From: Pisaster brevispinus
Taxonomy: Eukaryota > Echinodermata > Asteroidea > Forcipulatida > Asteriidae
DNA length: 64,000 bases
Assembly (NCBI GenBank): GCA_023634235.1
Contig: JAMKCF010000022.1
Location: 7,122,541 to 7,186,540, forward strand
Direction: 5' to 3'
The position numbers were made by a program, and so were the translations under genes. This document shows, piece after piece, positions 1-11,723 of this stretch (positions are counted from its first letter, which is position 1; every line of letters begins with the position of its first letter). The notes beneath the pieces were generated by a model. It made no database searches, had not been told where the DNA came from, and worked only from the letters and a program-made list of their open reading frames with translations.

Positions 1-244
1 TTACTGGAGCGTTGTTTCTTCCATCCACTCGGGAAAATAGAACACGCCAAGGATCATCTCAGGAGTCGTAGTTTTAACCATAGCACTCGAAGCAGTCTAT
101 ATTTGTATGATACACTAAAACTACTAGCCCTGTGCCTATGGTCCAGTGTAAATTTCAAGCCCTGTATTGTGAAACCGCTGGTTTACCGACTCAAGATCCT
201 GTGATGTCTAAAAGCCGGTATTAAGAGGTACATTTTTTTGGCAG

Positions 245-3200
245 GTACATGGGTAGCATGGCCAAGGGAATCGCATGTGATGACATCAATGCTTTCTATG
301 ATGACGATATTTTACCATTTGTCAGTGCCATGATGGAGCAGGACGGCTGGTCGCCAAGACAGGTTCAAATATTTCTCGCTACTATTTTATGAGGCAATTA
401 AGTTGAAATCTGAAGGCTGCAACTTTGCTAGCTTGTTTGAAATAATAACATTACTATCAGACATCATTTACAGACTACTTTTCTGGGGGTTTTCAATTGG
501 TTTTTTTTTAGTTTCTGAGGGTCTTATATTGTGTATTGAAATTAAAAAGTACAATTAAAAAACAATGATAGCCACAATTACAGAAGTATACAAAACTGTA
601 AAACAGTAAAGTTGTCTCTATTTTAAGGTCACATGGTGTGTTGTAACCAATGTATCATAAATATGGCCTGCCAAAACTCAGTCCAAAACTTGCGCCCAGA
701 GCTGTGTATTGAGACAACTTGCGACAACTTGTGATTAAAAGCCATTTTGTGTCCCCAAAAAATGCACGGGCAAACACAGGGTGCCAGTGTAGACTGTGCA
801 TTGGGTTGTCCTGCATTTGGACCAAAGATGGCATCCAGCAACCACGTGACCAGAGAAAACTGGTCCCTCTCTGTCAACTCTCTCAATATACGACTCTGCT
901 TGTGCCTATTTAACGGGCCCGGAGCACTGCTAGGGTTAAAGCGAACTTGAACAAAATATTATTCAGTTATCGACTGTCAAATTCTACTGTATGAATTGTT
1001 TGCTTGTTTATTAAACAGCTTGACTGCATCCATAAGAAGGTAAAGAGCTCCCTGTCTGAAGTTCATGCTGACTACACAGCAGACTTCAGTGAAAATGAGA
1101 TCAATACAGTGACTGGGCAGCTTCTGAAGGAGTTCAGGTATATTAACTAACTACTTTGATAGTATCAGGGGGTCTGAAATTTCATCTTTGAAGGAGGCCA
1201 TTTTTATGTTGCAAAATGTACTTCTTTAGTTGTAGACTCTGCTGGTATTCTGTGCAAAATAAGCTGATCATGTGACAGAGATCCTGAAGAGCCTGCACTG
1301 ACTACCTGATAGAATCTTGGATTCAATTTCAGATTGTCCTACTTGTGTTCCGATGCCTTAATGCCTCAGTTCCACATCTTACAGACATATTGTCTGTCAC
1401 TTTCCAAAATTCTGCACTTTCGCTCCCAAACCTCAGTCCTTCACATTTTTGAAGCAAACACAGTCGAAGGGATTGTACCTTTTCTATCACTGCACCTAGG
1501 ATGTGGAATTGTCTGCCTCAGAACGGCAGACAATCTCCTTCAATAGCTATTTTCAAAACTTTACTTTAATCCTATTTTTTCAGGCAGGTGATTGTATGGC
1601 ACTGTAAGCAATGGCAGTTGGATTGGCACCTTAAAATGTAACAGCTGATTGATTAATTGGTTCTATTGGAAAATGTTATTTGGAAGAGCATCAAGGTCAA
1701 AACTAGGAACGATTTACCCTCAATGTTTGACTTGTTTGATTTGGTAGTATGGAGGAACTGGCAGGCATTCCTGAGAGTCATTGTGAGATGGTGTACTCTG
1801 AGATTGGTAGAGAAGATTTGATTGGTCTGAAGAGAGATAAACGAAGAGCACTGGCATCCAATTCATTGAAGTGCCTGGTAAGATTCATTTTGTCTTAATT
1901 GGATATTTGTGTACGTATCAAAACGTACAGCATGTTAATCTGGAGGTCCTTGGTTCAAGTCCAACTCCAGTCAATTTGTTTTTGTTCAACCCCAAATTGC
2001 TTTTGAGTTTTGCTAGAGTTTAAGCTCTGCATTATAGAATGTTATACCAAATTTACTTTGCCCTTGTTTTCACTTTTAAGGACAAAGGCACTTCCACAAT
2101 TGAGCAGGATACCATTGATATCATTGGTAATCTAGCCTGCGATCTTGATGAGGATGCATTAAGGCGTTTTTCGGCAGCAGTCTTCACTGATAACCTGTAT
2201 AAGATCCAGAAATGCTGTCTGGACGCCAATCAGTTGGTAGTCATTGGAGAGAAGCTCATTCAAGACATTGGGTAAATGAGTCATTTCATGCAGTTGGTGC
2301 TCAATTTATGACATGGTGTACCCCCCTCCCCATTGTGTCTCCGTTGTGTTATGGGAATCTCAGTAATTCTACAAAGGTTTTTAGGGGGTACTCCTGTACA
2401 GAAGGAAAAAATGTGTTAAAGTTTGGGAACATTGAGGTGGAGGGGGGGGGGGACACCCTCTGCAACATTAGGGCATGGTATAATTTTATATCACCATGTC
2501 ATCAAATTCAGTGTGAAAAAACAACCCATGACTTAGTTTCTATACAATGTTTGAATGACTGCTTGTGAAAATACCCTGTATTTTTACATTGGAATAATTG
2601 CAAATGGCAATTCATTTGCATTTGAATTCATATGGAAATAGTGAATCAAAAGAAGTTAATAGTTGGAATGGCACTGCATTCTATCTTATGTACAAACTTC
2701 TCATCACTTATCCTTGGTCACCAGGCATACTAAAACTAGTGACTTCTTTTTGTCCAGTTAAGGAAAATATGTATATATTTAAAGACTTCTACATATTTAA
2801 CAAATTGAAGGTAAAAAGTGTCAACAGAACTCAACCAAATCTTTGCAATCTTATTTTATGAGCAGATTACCTAACGAGTGGACGGCTGATACAATCTCTG
2901 ACATCGGTCCTTTGTTGGTCTCATTGTCACAGCTAGAAATACAGAACCTTAATGATGTAAGTTCAAGAAAACTTGTAATTGTACAATACATTTTCAAGAA
3001 GAAATACCATTGTTCAATTCCTTTCCATTGTATTGCTTTACTTTATTTACTTATAGTTATTTACTTATTGCATTGTTTTTACCCAAAATCAACCCAAACA
3101 GTTAAACTGGTTTTCATAGGAGCCCTGCATACATTGCTACATTCATAATTTTCTATAATAAATACTCATTTACATAACAAATATGAGACGCTGGAGAATG

Positions 3201-6200
3201 AAATAAATATACAAATCATATTTACCTTGACATCTTCGTTGAAATGAAAAGAGAGGAAAAAATATCAGTTAATAATGCAGCGGTTGCTTTGGATGAGCTT
3301 TTTCTTGTCGAATTTGCCCAGAAACACAAAAGAATAGTGGTTAAATTTCATCAAAAACTGTTTTCTAAGAAACAATAGGCTTGCTTTTGGCAAGTTATTT
3401 AGGCTTTGACCTGATCAGAATTGTTTTATCCAAATTCTTTCCATCAAAAGTTTCTATAAAAATATTATCGATCTGTTTTGTTGTTATCCTCGTAAATTGT
3501 GAATTTTGACCTTTCATGGTAAAGCTAAGGTGGATCACTGTCACAACTTTTTTTTGCAAAGCAGTGGATTAGCATCTTTGCAAGTTAGTGATTGGATGAT
3601 GTAGACATGTAGGGGACAGTATGGCATGATAACTTGTCAATAGTAATAGGTTTGACCACGTGGATCAGCATAATGTTTATTCCACTTGTATTTTGACATC
3701 ATGTCCGAAGGACATTGTTCAGCAAAAGCAATTATTGTAAATCACTGTCTTCAGGTACAGTCCACTTGAGTTTAATCATGTCAAACAAGAATTTTTCCAT
3801 CTTGATATGTACTTTGCGTTTTTTCTCTCAATTTCTTAACCTGTACAGTCGAAATTCTCCCTTGTAGCGGAAGATGTGATGCTTCGTTTTGCTGAGTATA
3901 AAGAAAGATGGCAGCAATATTGTGATGTAGACCTGCGCTCTGAGGACATAAGCAGGAGGGAGGAAGGTTTCGGTGTCGTGGCAATCAAAGCCAAAGATGC
4001 ATTTGTTGCTGCTGCTACCGCCAGGAGAAGAAAAAGAAGTGAGAGGAAAGTTTATATGAGAAACAAGTGTCACTTTTGCTTGGCAGATTTGGCAAGATTC
4101 CCTCTCAAAATAAAAAGATGACTTGGCATGAATTTGTTATCAACGTACACAATGTTCTCTTGTACTTAAACAAATTTTCTCTGAACAAATTTTTTACAGA
4201 TGATGCTGTTTCAAAACAAAAGCACACAAAAACTTGCCACTGACAATGCCTGGAACTACACGGAGGCCACAGAGGTCGTGGCCCCTGTTGCTCCTGGTCC
4301 TGGCCTTGATGCCCCTTCAAAAGTTTCCAATAGTTTAAGATTTTCCAATGGAATTGCCCTTTGCAAAATGAAAATGGCCTTGCCCTCTCAAAGATCAAAC
4401 TCAAGGCCTATGTAAAGAGTGTACGATGTATTTTATAACTTGATTTATATTTTATTGAACCTAGATCCAACTTATTCACCAACCTGTAACGAGATAGAGT
4501 CGTTAGGTGAGGGGAACATAGCGTGGACTGTGGAGGAACTACAAGCTATGACCGTTAATACATTTGATAGTTGTGGATATGCACTGGGGGAAGTATCTGG
4601 ATTCTCACAAGCTCAACTCATGGCTCTCATTGGAAAAGCCAAAAGTGTAAGTATCAGTTTGTATATAAGCCTTACAATGGGGGACTTTTGGGACGCTAGG
4701 TGGCAGCAGACTTACCAGGTAAATCCATTGTTCTCGGTACAATGCGCATGCTCAGAACTACGCAAACAATGGAAATTTACCTAGTTAGTCTGCTGCCACC
4801 TAGCGTTCCAAATTCTCCCAATTGTATACATTATTTATCAAGCAAGAGCCAGTCAGTTTTCCTTGTGGTTTATTACGTGCTATTGAAAAAAAAAGTTGCA
4901 TCCTCTTCAGGTGATCCCTCTGCTGCTGCTTCCAGGTTGTGTTGTAAACTGATCCCTAGCTATACAGTCAGTTGTATGATTTCTGACTGGACTGGCACCC
5001 CCTGAACAAGCCAACCATAGGGTTATATAGCTCAGTTAGTAGAGAACTGGCCTTACATCCGGAAGTCTTAGGTTCAAATCTCACTCTAGTTATTTTTTTC
5101 TCTTATATCAAAATTAAATATTTTAATTACATGTAAGGTCAAAACTTCATGGAACTTTTACTTTACTTGTAAAGTGGAACAGTAACTGAAAGGATATACT
5201 TCTCTGGGTAAATATTCAACTCGGATACCGGTGGAAGATGTCTACAAGAAAAATCTATAGTTTTATGCTAAAATTAAATAAAAAGTCACCATCCCATATT
5301 CTGTTCTGGATGTTTAGCATGATGGTACAAATTATTTCTACCTTGCTGATGAAAGTTACAAATACGCAACTATTACCCCCCCCCCCCCTAAAAAATACAT
5401 CAATGTCTGTCAGGAAATGATCCTAATAAATACAACAAAGAACCTTGTGACCTTCAGGACATCAATCATGGAGCAAGCTCATGCTCTGTCTGAATGAGAT
5501 TATTCAGTTCATTAACACATGACTTACTCTGTTGTACAAAGCTAATTGAGTTACTGCTGTTCAAATCTGTGGTCAGAAAAACTGCTTGGAGCTATCAGTC
5601 CATTACACACATCAAGCCTTGGACAGAGACATTTTGGTTAAAGAGGTGTGACACTGTAATCAAATTAAAGTGAGCAATGTCCTCATCGGGTCATTGTTTA
5701 CAACTAGAAACAGATGGATGTATGTTTTGTATGCAAGCCTTTAACAGATTGTTTGTTCTTATGACTTGGAGAGTGGTGGGCAAATGCACTTGAGTCAAGT
5801 ACTGGTGGTTGAGTCAATTGAGTATGGGTTCAAGTCCCAGTCACTTGAGTCTCAGATCAAGCGTTTTTCATGCAACAGAGCTAATTCCAAGGAAGTAAAA
5901 CCATGGGAAATTCTCGGGGAGTTTTAACCCAACTTCCACCTGGTTTCATATCATTGATGAAATTTTCCTTGGAAAAATGAGCAATCGATATCCTCTTGGT
6001 TGTTTCACTTGACTCATCTCCCGAGCAGAGGAAGATATGTCCTAGGAAATGGCTACCAAGATTGCCAGGGTTAGTGTGAAAAGGTCAAGCAAATCTCCTG
6101 GGAACTTACTGGGAAGCCTGCCCAGTTTGAAAGAGGCTTTCAATATGACAGCTTCTCCTCACTCTGGAGTATGTAGCGAGTTGAGGTTGTTGTGACTAAC

Positions 6201-9200
6201 AAGCCACATATGAGCCAGATTAGGGGCCGGGCTGCATACTCCAAAGAAGTTGGGATGGTTTCAGGAATGTCTTTGGCAGATGATTGGGAATTACAACAAT
6301 GTTAGGCATTAAATAGTTGGTTTAAAAGCACACACAAAATTACTTTTAATATTATTAGCCACAAAAAACTGAAGAGAACTTTCAGCATAAATAACATCTA
6401 ACCTTTTATCCAATAGGTAAACTATAACTGAATGCAGAAATGACAAAATAATCTTATATCCAATATTAGTAACCAATAAGTGAACGCAGAAATTACAACT
6501 AATTTTCTTTTCAATAGGTAAACAAGAGTTCTTGGTTACTTATTGAAAAGAAAATTAGTTGTAATTTCTGCGTTCACTTATTGGTTACTAATATTGGATA
6601 GAAGATTATTTTGTCATTTCTGTATTAAAATACAGAAATGGCTCAAGGTGTATTTCAAGATGAAACAGATTTTGAATGGTAGGCCTACCAAGACTCCCTC
6701 TGAAAAGGCACATTGTATTACTTACTATACTAATATTATGACTTAATGAAATGACTTTACCAATACCAGGCTTGGGGTGAGGCAGCATTGATGACTGCGG
6801 ATCAAATTTCTCAGCTTGGTTATTTAGCTTCAGGACTTACTGCATCTGAGATCAATCAACTCAATCTGACAGAGATAGATACAGTGTATGCTATTGCTCA
6901 GTACAACATCTACACATCAGAGCAGGTAAAAAACAGTCACTATCATACTTGATATTGTCTCTGTTAGCTTTTTGTTGAAACTCTCTTCTTAAAGTTCATT
7001 TTAAAAAATTTTAATACAAAATTATTTGGCTTGTCGAGTTTCGGGCATGTGCCTGAGCAGTCAAGCACACTGGAATTTGTGAATTATTTGTGAATTTGAA
7101 CATGTTGTGGTAAGAAGTAACTATTACTGGTAAATCTAAACACCGTGTGTACATTTGTTTTGGGGTGTTGGCTCTGAAAGAAGCTGTTAGTTTTAGTCTT
7201 GATGTTTTGAACATTGTACTCCGCTTATCTACAGGAGAAACACATTCAAGTGGTCTTGTGTGACTACAATGAATATCACTCCTTTTGATTGCTTATTTTG
7301 TGCAGTTAAGTGCTGGTGTTGGTAGATACTTGGAGTTGAGTGGTACATCGGTGGCTAGTTTAGATTCCCTTGGTCTTACAGCATTAGGGAACTTCTTATG
7401 TGGTCTGACTGTTCAACAGATGCAAGATATCTCTAGTGTTGCATACATGTGAGTTTGTATTAGTTACCCTTCTCTATTAAAAACATTCAGTAATCTAAAA
7501 GGATTTACTTATTGTAATTTACAACTGCGAAGATGTTTTGCCTAAAAAAAGTGTCAAATTCATGACGAGAAGTACATATACCTGCTATGATGTGACTCAA
7601 GTGTTCTTTTAGACTCAGTTTTGCTTTGCCAAACCATTGCATTGTCATAGGCCAAACCAGTGCAGACCAATTCTACTGGAGTCCATAGGTTTTGAATTTA
7701 AGTTGTCAAAGTTTGAACGGATCCCCATGTAGAACCGTCAAGAGTCAAGAGTCTATGGACTTGTCAGAACCAGGCAACTTTGGCTGTGGCTACAACCCTT
7801 GGCAGCAGCAGTAATATTGAAGTTTAGTCCTTTTCAGTGATCTAGCCATAGCCACTTTTGAAGCTATTGGACACGGCTTAGCCAGTGGCAGAGCTGGTGG
7901 AACGTGTGTCCCCATTTTAAATGTGGAATTTTGAGATCCAAAACTCCCAGACTATAAATGTTACATACCAGAATATTTTAGAAGGTGATTTCAGTGCTAT
8001 TTACTTTCAGAAAATGTGGCAAGAAGTGCCACCCTTTCTAAAAAAAGGTTCACCCCTAAAGTACCCCCCTAAATTTTTAGCCGGGCTTTACTAGTCGGTA
8101 TACTTTCCTTCTTTTTCTTTTTTGTGATCAGGGAGGCAGCTAATGCTATTGGTGATCTACAGAGCTGTGATAGCAGTCAGTGGGCGGTACTACTAGCCAA
8201 GGCAGTAGAAGGATACGGTAGTGTTACATCATGGATGCCTGAAGTATACTCTGAAGTTGGATCAGTCATTGGTAGGTGGTACCTGCTTTCTTTATCTCAA
8301 GCTCAGCCCAATTTCATAGAGCTGCTTAAGCACAAAAAGTAGCTAAGCCTGGCTAAGCACAATAAATTTATGCTTACCAGAATAAGGTTGCCAGCCAAAG
8401 TACCATGTGGCATGTACAATCTGTGACTGGTATCCTGCTTATTTTTGCTTAGCAGAAAATGATTAAGCAATATTTTCTGCCTTAGCAACTCTATGAAATT
8501 GAGCCCTGTATGTTATAATCTACTGCATGAATTGATCAAATTAAAAGGGGCTTGTTGTCTTGGATTGGGGGATTGGGCTATAGCAAGCTCTATGAAATGG
8601 AAAGATGTTTTAGAAGTAGAATCTAATGATCCACACATTATGCCTTGAAAATGTGTGGTTGTACTTTTACTTTATGAATTTACACAGTCTGCAATTTTGT
8701 TAGACAAAGTTTTGGACTACAAAAAATGAAGGACCATGTTAATTTCCTCTTTTTCTCTTTCATAAAAGTGCCATAGAAAACTTTTTGATTGGTCATTTTC
8801 TTGCTTTTTGTAATTACAAAGTTGGGTGTCTGATTTAAATAGCATATCTGATTTTCTTGATTATAGACTTATATTTTTGTTATAAAATATTTAACTGAAA
8901 CTAGTAACTGAAGAGTAATGTTGCATTCATTTTTCGTTTCCCCCCCTTTTTTTTGGGGGGGGGGTAGGATACATTATATCAGGCCTGTAATAACTTGGAG
9001 GGCATGTTCTCTGTTGCCCGTGGTCTTGACCTCGGTGCCCCATCAAAAGTTTCCCGTAGAGTTTAAAATTGTTCAGTGGAAGTGCACTTTGCAAAACTTA
9101 AATGGCCTTGCCCTCTCAAAGATGAAATTCCAGGCATGAGTGATACATATGGTTTAGTCAAACATGTTGATGTAAATCCTCCTAAACTGTGACAGTCATT

Positions 9201-11168
9201 CAATTAAAAGTCGACATGAAGACCCTTGTCAGAGTGGTATCCTCGTGGCAAGGTGGTGATCAAGTTCTGTGTATTTGTCTGTTTTTCAGCTGGCTTCACC
9301 AGTCAGGAACTGAGCAGTTTGTCTGATGCGAGTATAGCTGGCATTAAACCCCATGCAATATCACTCATAGTACCACAGACTGTAGCTGTAAGTATTGTAC
9401 CAAGACTGGCTGCCCTCAGCGAGCCAATGTTTATTTATCACATCATATGACCTGCCCAAACTGAAGGAGTAAGCCATTGCTTTCAATATTGACACTTTCA
9501 TCCGATGTTTGACGAGTGTACGTAGTTGAAAAAACTGTCCATTTGTATCCAACAGTTTGTAAACTATTAATCACTCAAATCTGTCAAAGTTTGAGAAAGT
9601 TTTGAAATCAAAGTCAACTGTCATGTTCATTATTTCATTAGTGAGCCACAGTGTAAAGCATTTTGTGACCTAAAGACAGTTTGTCATGATTTCAACATGA
9701 TAACTTGCATCAATGTATTAACTGGGTGCCTCTACTACAGAAGGCGAGTTCTTCTCAGGATGGGTTTCACCAACCAGTGTATGAATGTATGAATGGAAAC
9801 AAACAAACAAGTAAACATCCCGACAATCAAAGTTTACTTTAGTAACTGCATTTGGGAATAATAAGTGCACCGAGTCATGCAGAAACAAAATCTACAGGCT
9901 ACCTGGGTGAAATTTAAACCCACGGACTCCCTGTAAGCTTGTGGATTTTGTTTGCTCAGAGAATTTGGAGAGCGCTATAGTATGCAATGTTTATCGCACT
10001 TCAGTTTCAGGGTAAAACCAAAGCAATGGTGGACCATCTTTCTTTTTATTTACTTGATTAGCAGTAGAATAGATGTATAGATGAGGTCTGTAAAGATAAA
10101 AGTGGTATTGATCTTGATGTGGTTTCAGTCTGGATGGAACCCCACGCAGCTTGCTGTACTTGACAGACTCCAGGCTGAAGCAATAACTACAGAGCAACTA
10201 GCTGCATTATCTCAAGACCAGCGTGATGCCTTACTACAAGCAGAGTACGGTGATGATGTCAACCTAGCTGAGGATACTAGGATGCAGGCCACTCAAGTAC
10301 TTCCTACTCTCAAAGGTAAATGATCCTTACAAGTAGTGGGGTGTGCAGGGGGAGTGTGCCCCCTTTTTAGGGCAGTATGAGTTGAATGCATGTTCATTTA
10401 GACTTTTTGAGATATGGTGGACATTATAGGAGGGCACTGTTTGGTTTGGGTGTATGAGACAGTATCATAGTACTGACTGATCACCATGATCAACATGGTA
10501 AGTGACCCCCTTTCCACTTTGAAAACTAAAGACCCTTTCACACTAGACAAATTTCCTGGGTTGACCTTTTTAACTTGAATTGCTACCCCTGGCAAACTTA
10601 CACCAGAAAATGGGCATTTCTTGTGAAATAGCTACCCCTGCTTGGGAGTAGGGTTAAGGAAGTTAACCCCAGGGTTATAGCTTACTGAGTGTGCATTTCC
10701 CCCAGGAAAAATTGAATCAAGTGTGAAATTAAAAGAGGGGTCAGTGGGGTTAAAATTTCCCGGGAATTTCCTGGGGTTTTGAAGGGGCTTATGGTAGTGT
10801 GAATAGTGAATAAGGGGTTAATTGAGATTCAAGATAATAACAAGCATCAATTGTTTCCTCTAGTGTCATATGCTGATTGAATAAGCCATTTTGACTTCCC
10901 CCTGATGATCCCTGCAGCACATGCTGAATTAATATTAAACAGGTTTTCTTGAATCAAAATTTTCCCTTAGTTTTCAAAGAACCAGGGATAACTTCAAGAA
11001 TTAGCACTAGTTCTTCACTCTAACTAGGAGAGGCCAATAACATGTGTTTTTGTATTTCATTTTGCAGGTGGTGGAGCTTCAGTTTACAATTCAGGAATGT
11101 TAACAGTTGCCATTGTTGTGTTCAACCTCCTATATCGCTGTTGCTTCATCTTCTTGCCCTGTTATTAG
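245..11168 (+). CDS. Mesothelin/otoancorin/stereocilin-family protein, 3' part (13 exons; 5' end outside window)
   Basis: Thirteen exons join in one open frame with matching phases: 245-362, 1019-1137, 1748-1877, 2081-2271, 2866-2956, 3849-4038, 4465-4646, 6770-6925, 7306-7448, 8132-8271, 9290-9387, 10129-10315 and 11068-11168 (TAG stop). They encode about 615 residues. The protein is built of leucine-rich helical segments of the kind 'W-T-V-E-E-L-Q-A-M' and 'T-T-E-Q-L-A-A-L-S', recurring about every 30-40 residues, as in mesothelin, otoancorin and stereocilin, which are extracellular superhelical proteins. The last exon ends in a small-residue stretch (GGGASVYNSG) and about 25 mostly hydrophobic residues with no basic tail, which fits a GPI-anchor signal and cell-surface location. 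An arginine-rich patch (RRRKR) at the end of the sixth exon could be a furin-like site; mesothelin precursors are furin-processed. The family call rests on pattern resemblance; the exact orthologue is unknown. The N-terminal part lies upstream of base 1. Confidence 0.72.
1330..1560 (+). mobile_element. Decayed 3' fragment of a non-LTR (CR1/Jockey-like) reverse transcriptase
   Basis: Near 1500-1548 one frame reads M-W-N-C-L-P-Q-N-G-R-Q, then S-P-S-I-A-I-F-K-T-L-L and a stop. This matches the usual ending of LINE reverse transcriptase ORFs ('LWNSLP...S..FK..LK..L'). Upstream bases carry related content in another frame, so it is frameshifted and dead. It lies in an intron of the mesothelin-family gene. 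Confidence 0.5.
1922..1997 (+). mobile_element. tRNA-derived SINE, 5'-truncated
   Basis: Contains the 3' half of a tRNA-like head (GGTTCAAGTCC, a B-box) followed by a tail with TTTTGTTCAACCCCAAATT. The same tail follows the tRNA-like head in copies at 42.6, 43.0 and 59.8 kb. The A-box half is missing. Confidence 0.55.
4245..4412 (+). repeat. Interspersed repeat family R1, copy 1
   Basis: Shares a GCCCCTTCAAAAGTTTCC-type core and an ending 'TTGCCCTCTCAAAGATNAAA' with the copy at 8985-9140. Both lie in introns of the mesothelin-family gene on the same strand. The shared segment is about 150 bp; no terminal repeats or coding capacity were seen. Confidence 0.55.
4681..4816. mobile_element. Foldback MITE, family F1
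   Basis: Two ~45-bp inverted arms (beginning CGCTAGGTGGCAGCAGACT and ending AGTCTGCTGCCACCTAGCG) surround a short centre containing GCGCATGCTC. It can fold into one long hairpin. A second, more diverged copy sits at 41815-41922. It has no coding capacity. Confidence 0.7.
5019..5100 (+). mobile_element. tRNA-like SINE head
   Basis: Has an A-box-like TAGCTCAGTTAGTAGAG and a B-box GGTTCAAATCTC at tRNA spacing, followed by a T-rich tract. Since very similar heads recur in this window with a shared non-tRNA tail, a SINE is more likely than a functional tRNA gene. The acceptor stem does not pair well by eye. Confidence 0.5.
6434..6624. repeat. Near-perfect 84-bp inverted repeat with 24-bp spacer
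   Basis: Arms 6434-6516 and 6541-6624 are reverse complements with only a few mismatches; the spacer is 6517-6540. The left arm is preceded by a partial direct copy of itself (from about 6395). It is AT-rich and noncoding, and lies within the intron between the seventh and eighth visible exons of the mesothelin-family gene. Confidence 0.8.
8303..8508. mobile_element. TIR MITE, family F2 ('CCCAATTTCATAGAGCTGCTTAAGCA')
   Basis: Terminal inverted repeats start CCCAATTTCATAGAGCTGC and end with the reverse complement. About 200 bp long, with internal TAAGCA/TGCTTA motifs so that the whole element folds back on itself. Related copies: 18688-18865, 21603-21783, 26612-26808, 35165-35362 and 56640-56812. 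Confidence 0.75.
8985..9140 (+). repeat. Interspersed repeat family R1, copy 2
   Basis: Same family as 4245-4412: shared CTTGACCTCGGTGCCCC core, CAAAAGTTTCC and the TTGCCCTCTCAAAGATGAAA end. Noncoding. Confidence 0.55.
10530..10810. other. Intronic block resembling a degenerate foldback repeat
   Basis: The ends carry loosely complementary phrases (GACCCTTTCACACTAGAC near 10540; GTAGTGTGAATAGTG near 10793), and the interior has repeated TACCCCTG and TTTCCTGGG words. The pattern fits an old MITE, but I could not define ends or a target-site duplication. Confidence 0.3.
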
Positions 11169-11617
11169 TTGTTCAATTCTTGGTTTTATTAACTTATGTT
11201 CATTTCAATGATTGACATGTTCTTTTAAATTGTTAACTTTAAAATTGTTGTATTCAATTCAAGATAATCTCATGGGATTTAAAGGCAGGATATACTTTTG
11301 GTAATTGTCAAAGACCAGTATCCTCACTCGGTGTATTCCAACATATGCATGAAATAACAAACCTGTGAAAATTTGGGCTCGATTGGTCATCGAAGTTGCA
11401 AGACAAAAATGAAAGAAAAAAATACCCAGTTGCATAGAATTGTGTGCTTTCCTGCATGAGAAGGGCTTCATATCAGAAGCCTTCCCGATAATAATTTTTT
11501 GTGTGTGAGAAATTACCTCTTTACTACACTACTTGAAAGGGGTCGTTTCTAACAATGTTTCATGATATTAACATTTTCCAATGCTCTTTACCAATGCTCT
11601 TAACCAAGTTTTTTATT

Positions 11618-11723
11618 AGGTGTTCGGGCATTCAGCCCCGAACACCTCTTATTTTTGTTCGGTTTTTTTTAGGTGTTCGGGCATTCAGCCCCGAACACCT
11701 CTTATTTTTGTTCGGTTTTTTTT
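11618..11723. repeat. Two 53-bp direct repeats, each a strong hairpin (Helitron-like 3' end variants)
   Basis: The 53-bp unit occurs at 11618-11670 and 11671-11723. Each contains AGGTGTTCGGG, a 7-nt loop and CCCCGAACACCT, a near-perfect stem, followed by CTTATTTTTGTTCGG and a T run. The phrase CCGAACACCT also precedes both 3' ends of the following tandem element, so this looks like a stack of terminal segments. Confidence 0.6.

Noticed and set aside
5019..5092. Functional tRNA gene
   Set aside because: A- and B-boxes are present, but the acceptor stem pairs poorly and the head belongs to a SINE family with several copies here.
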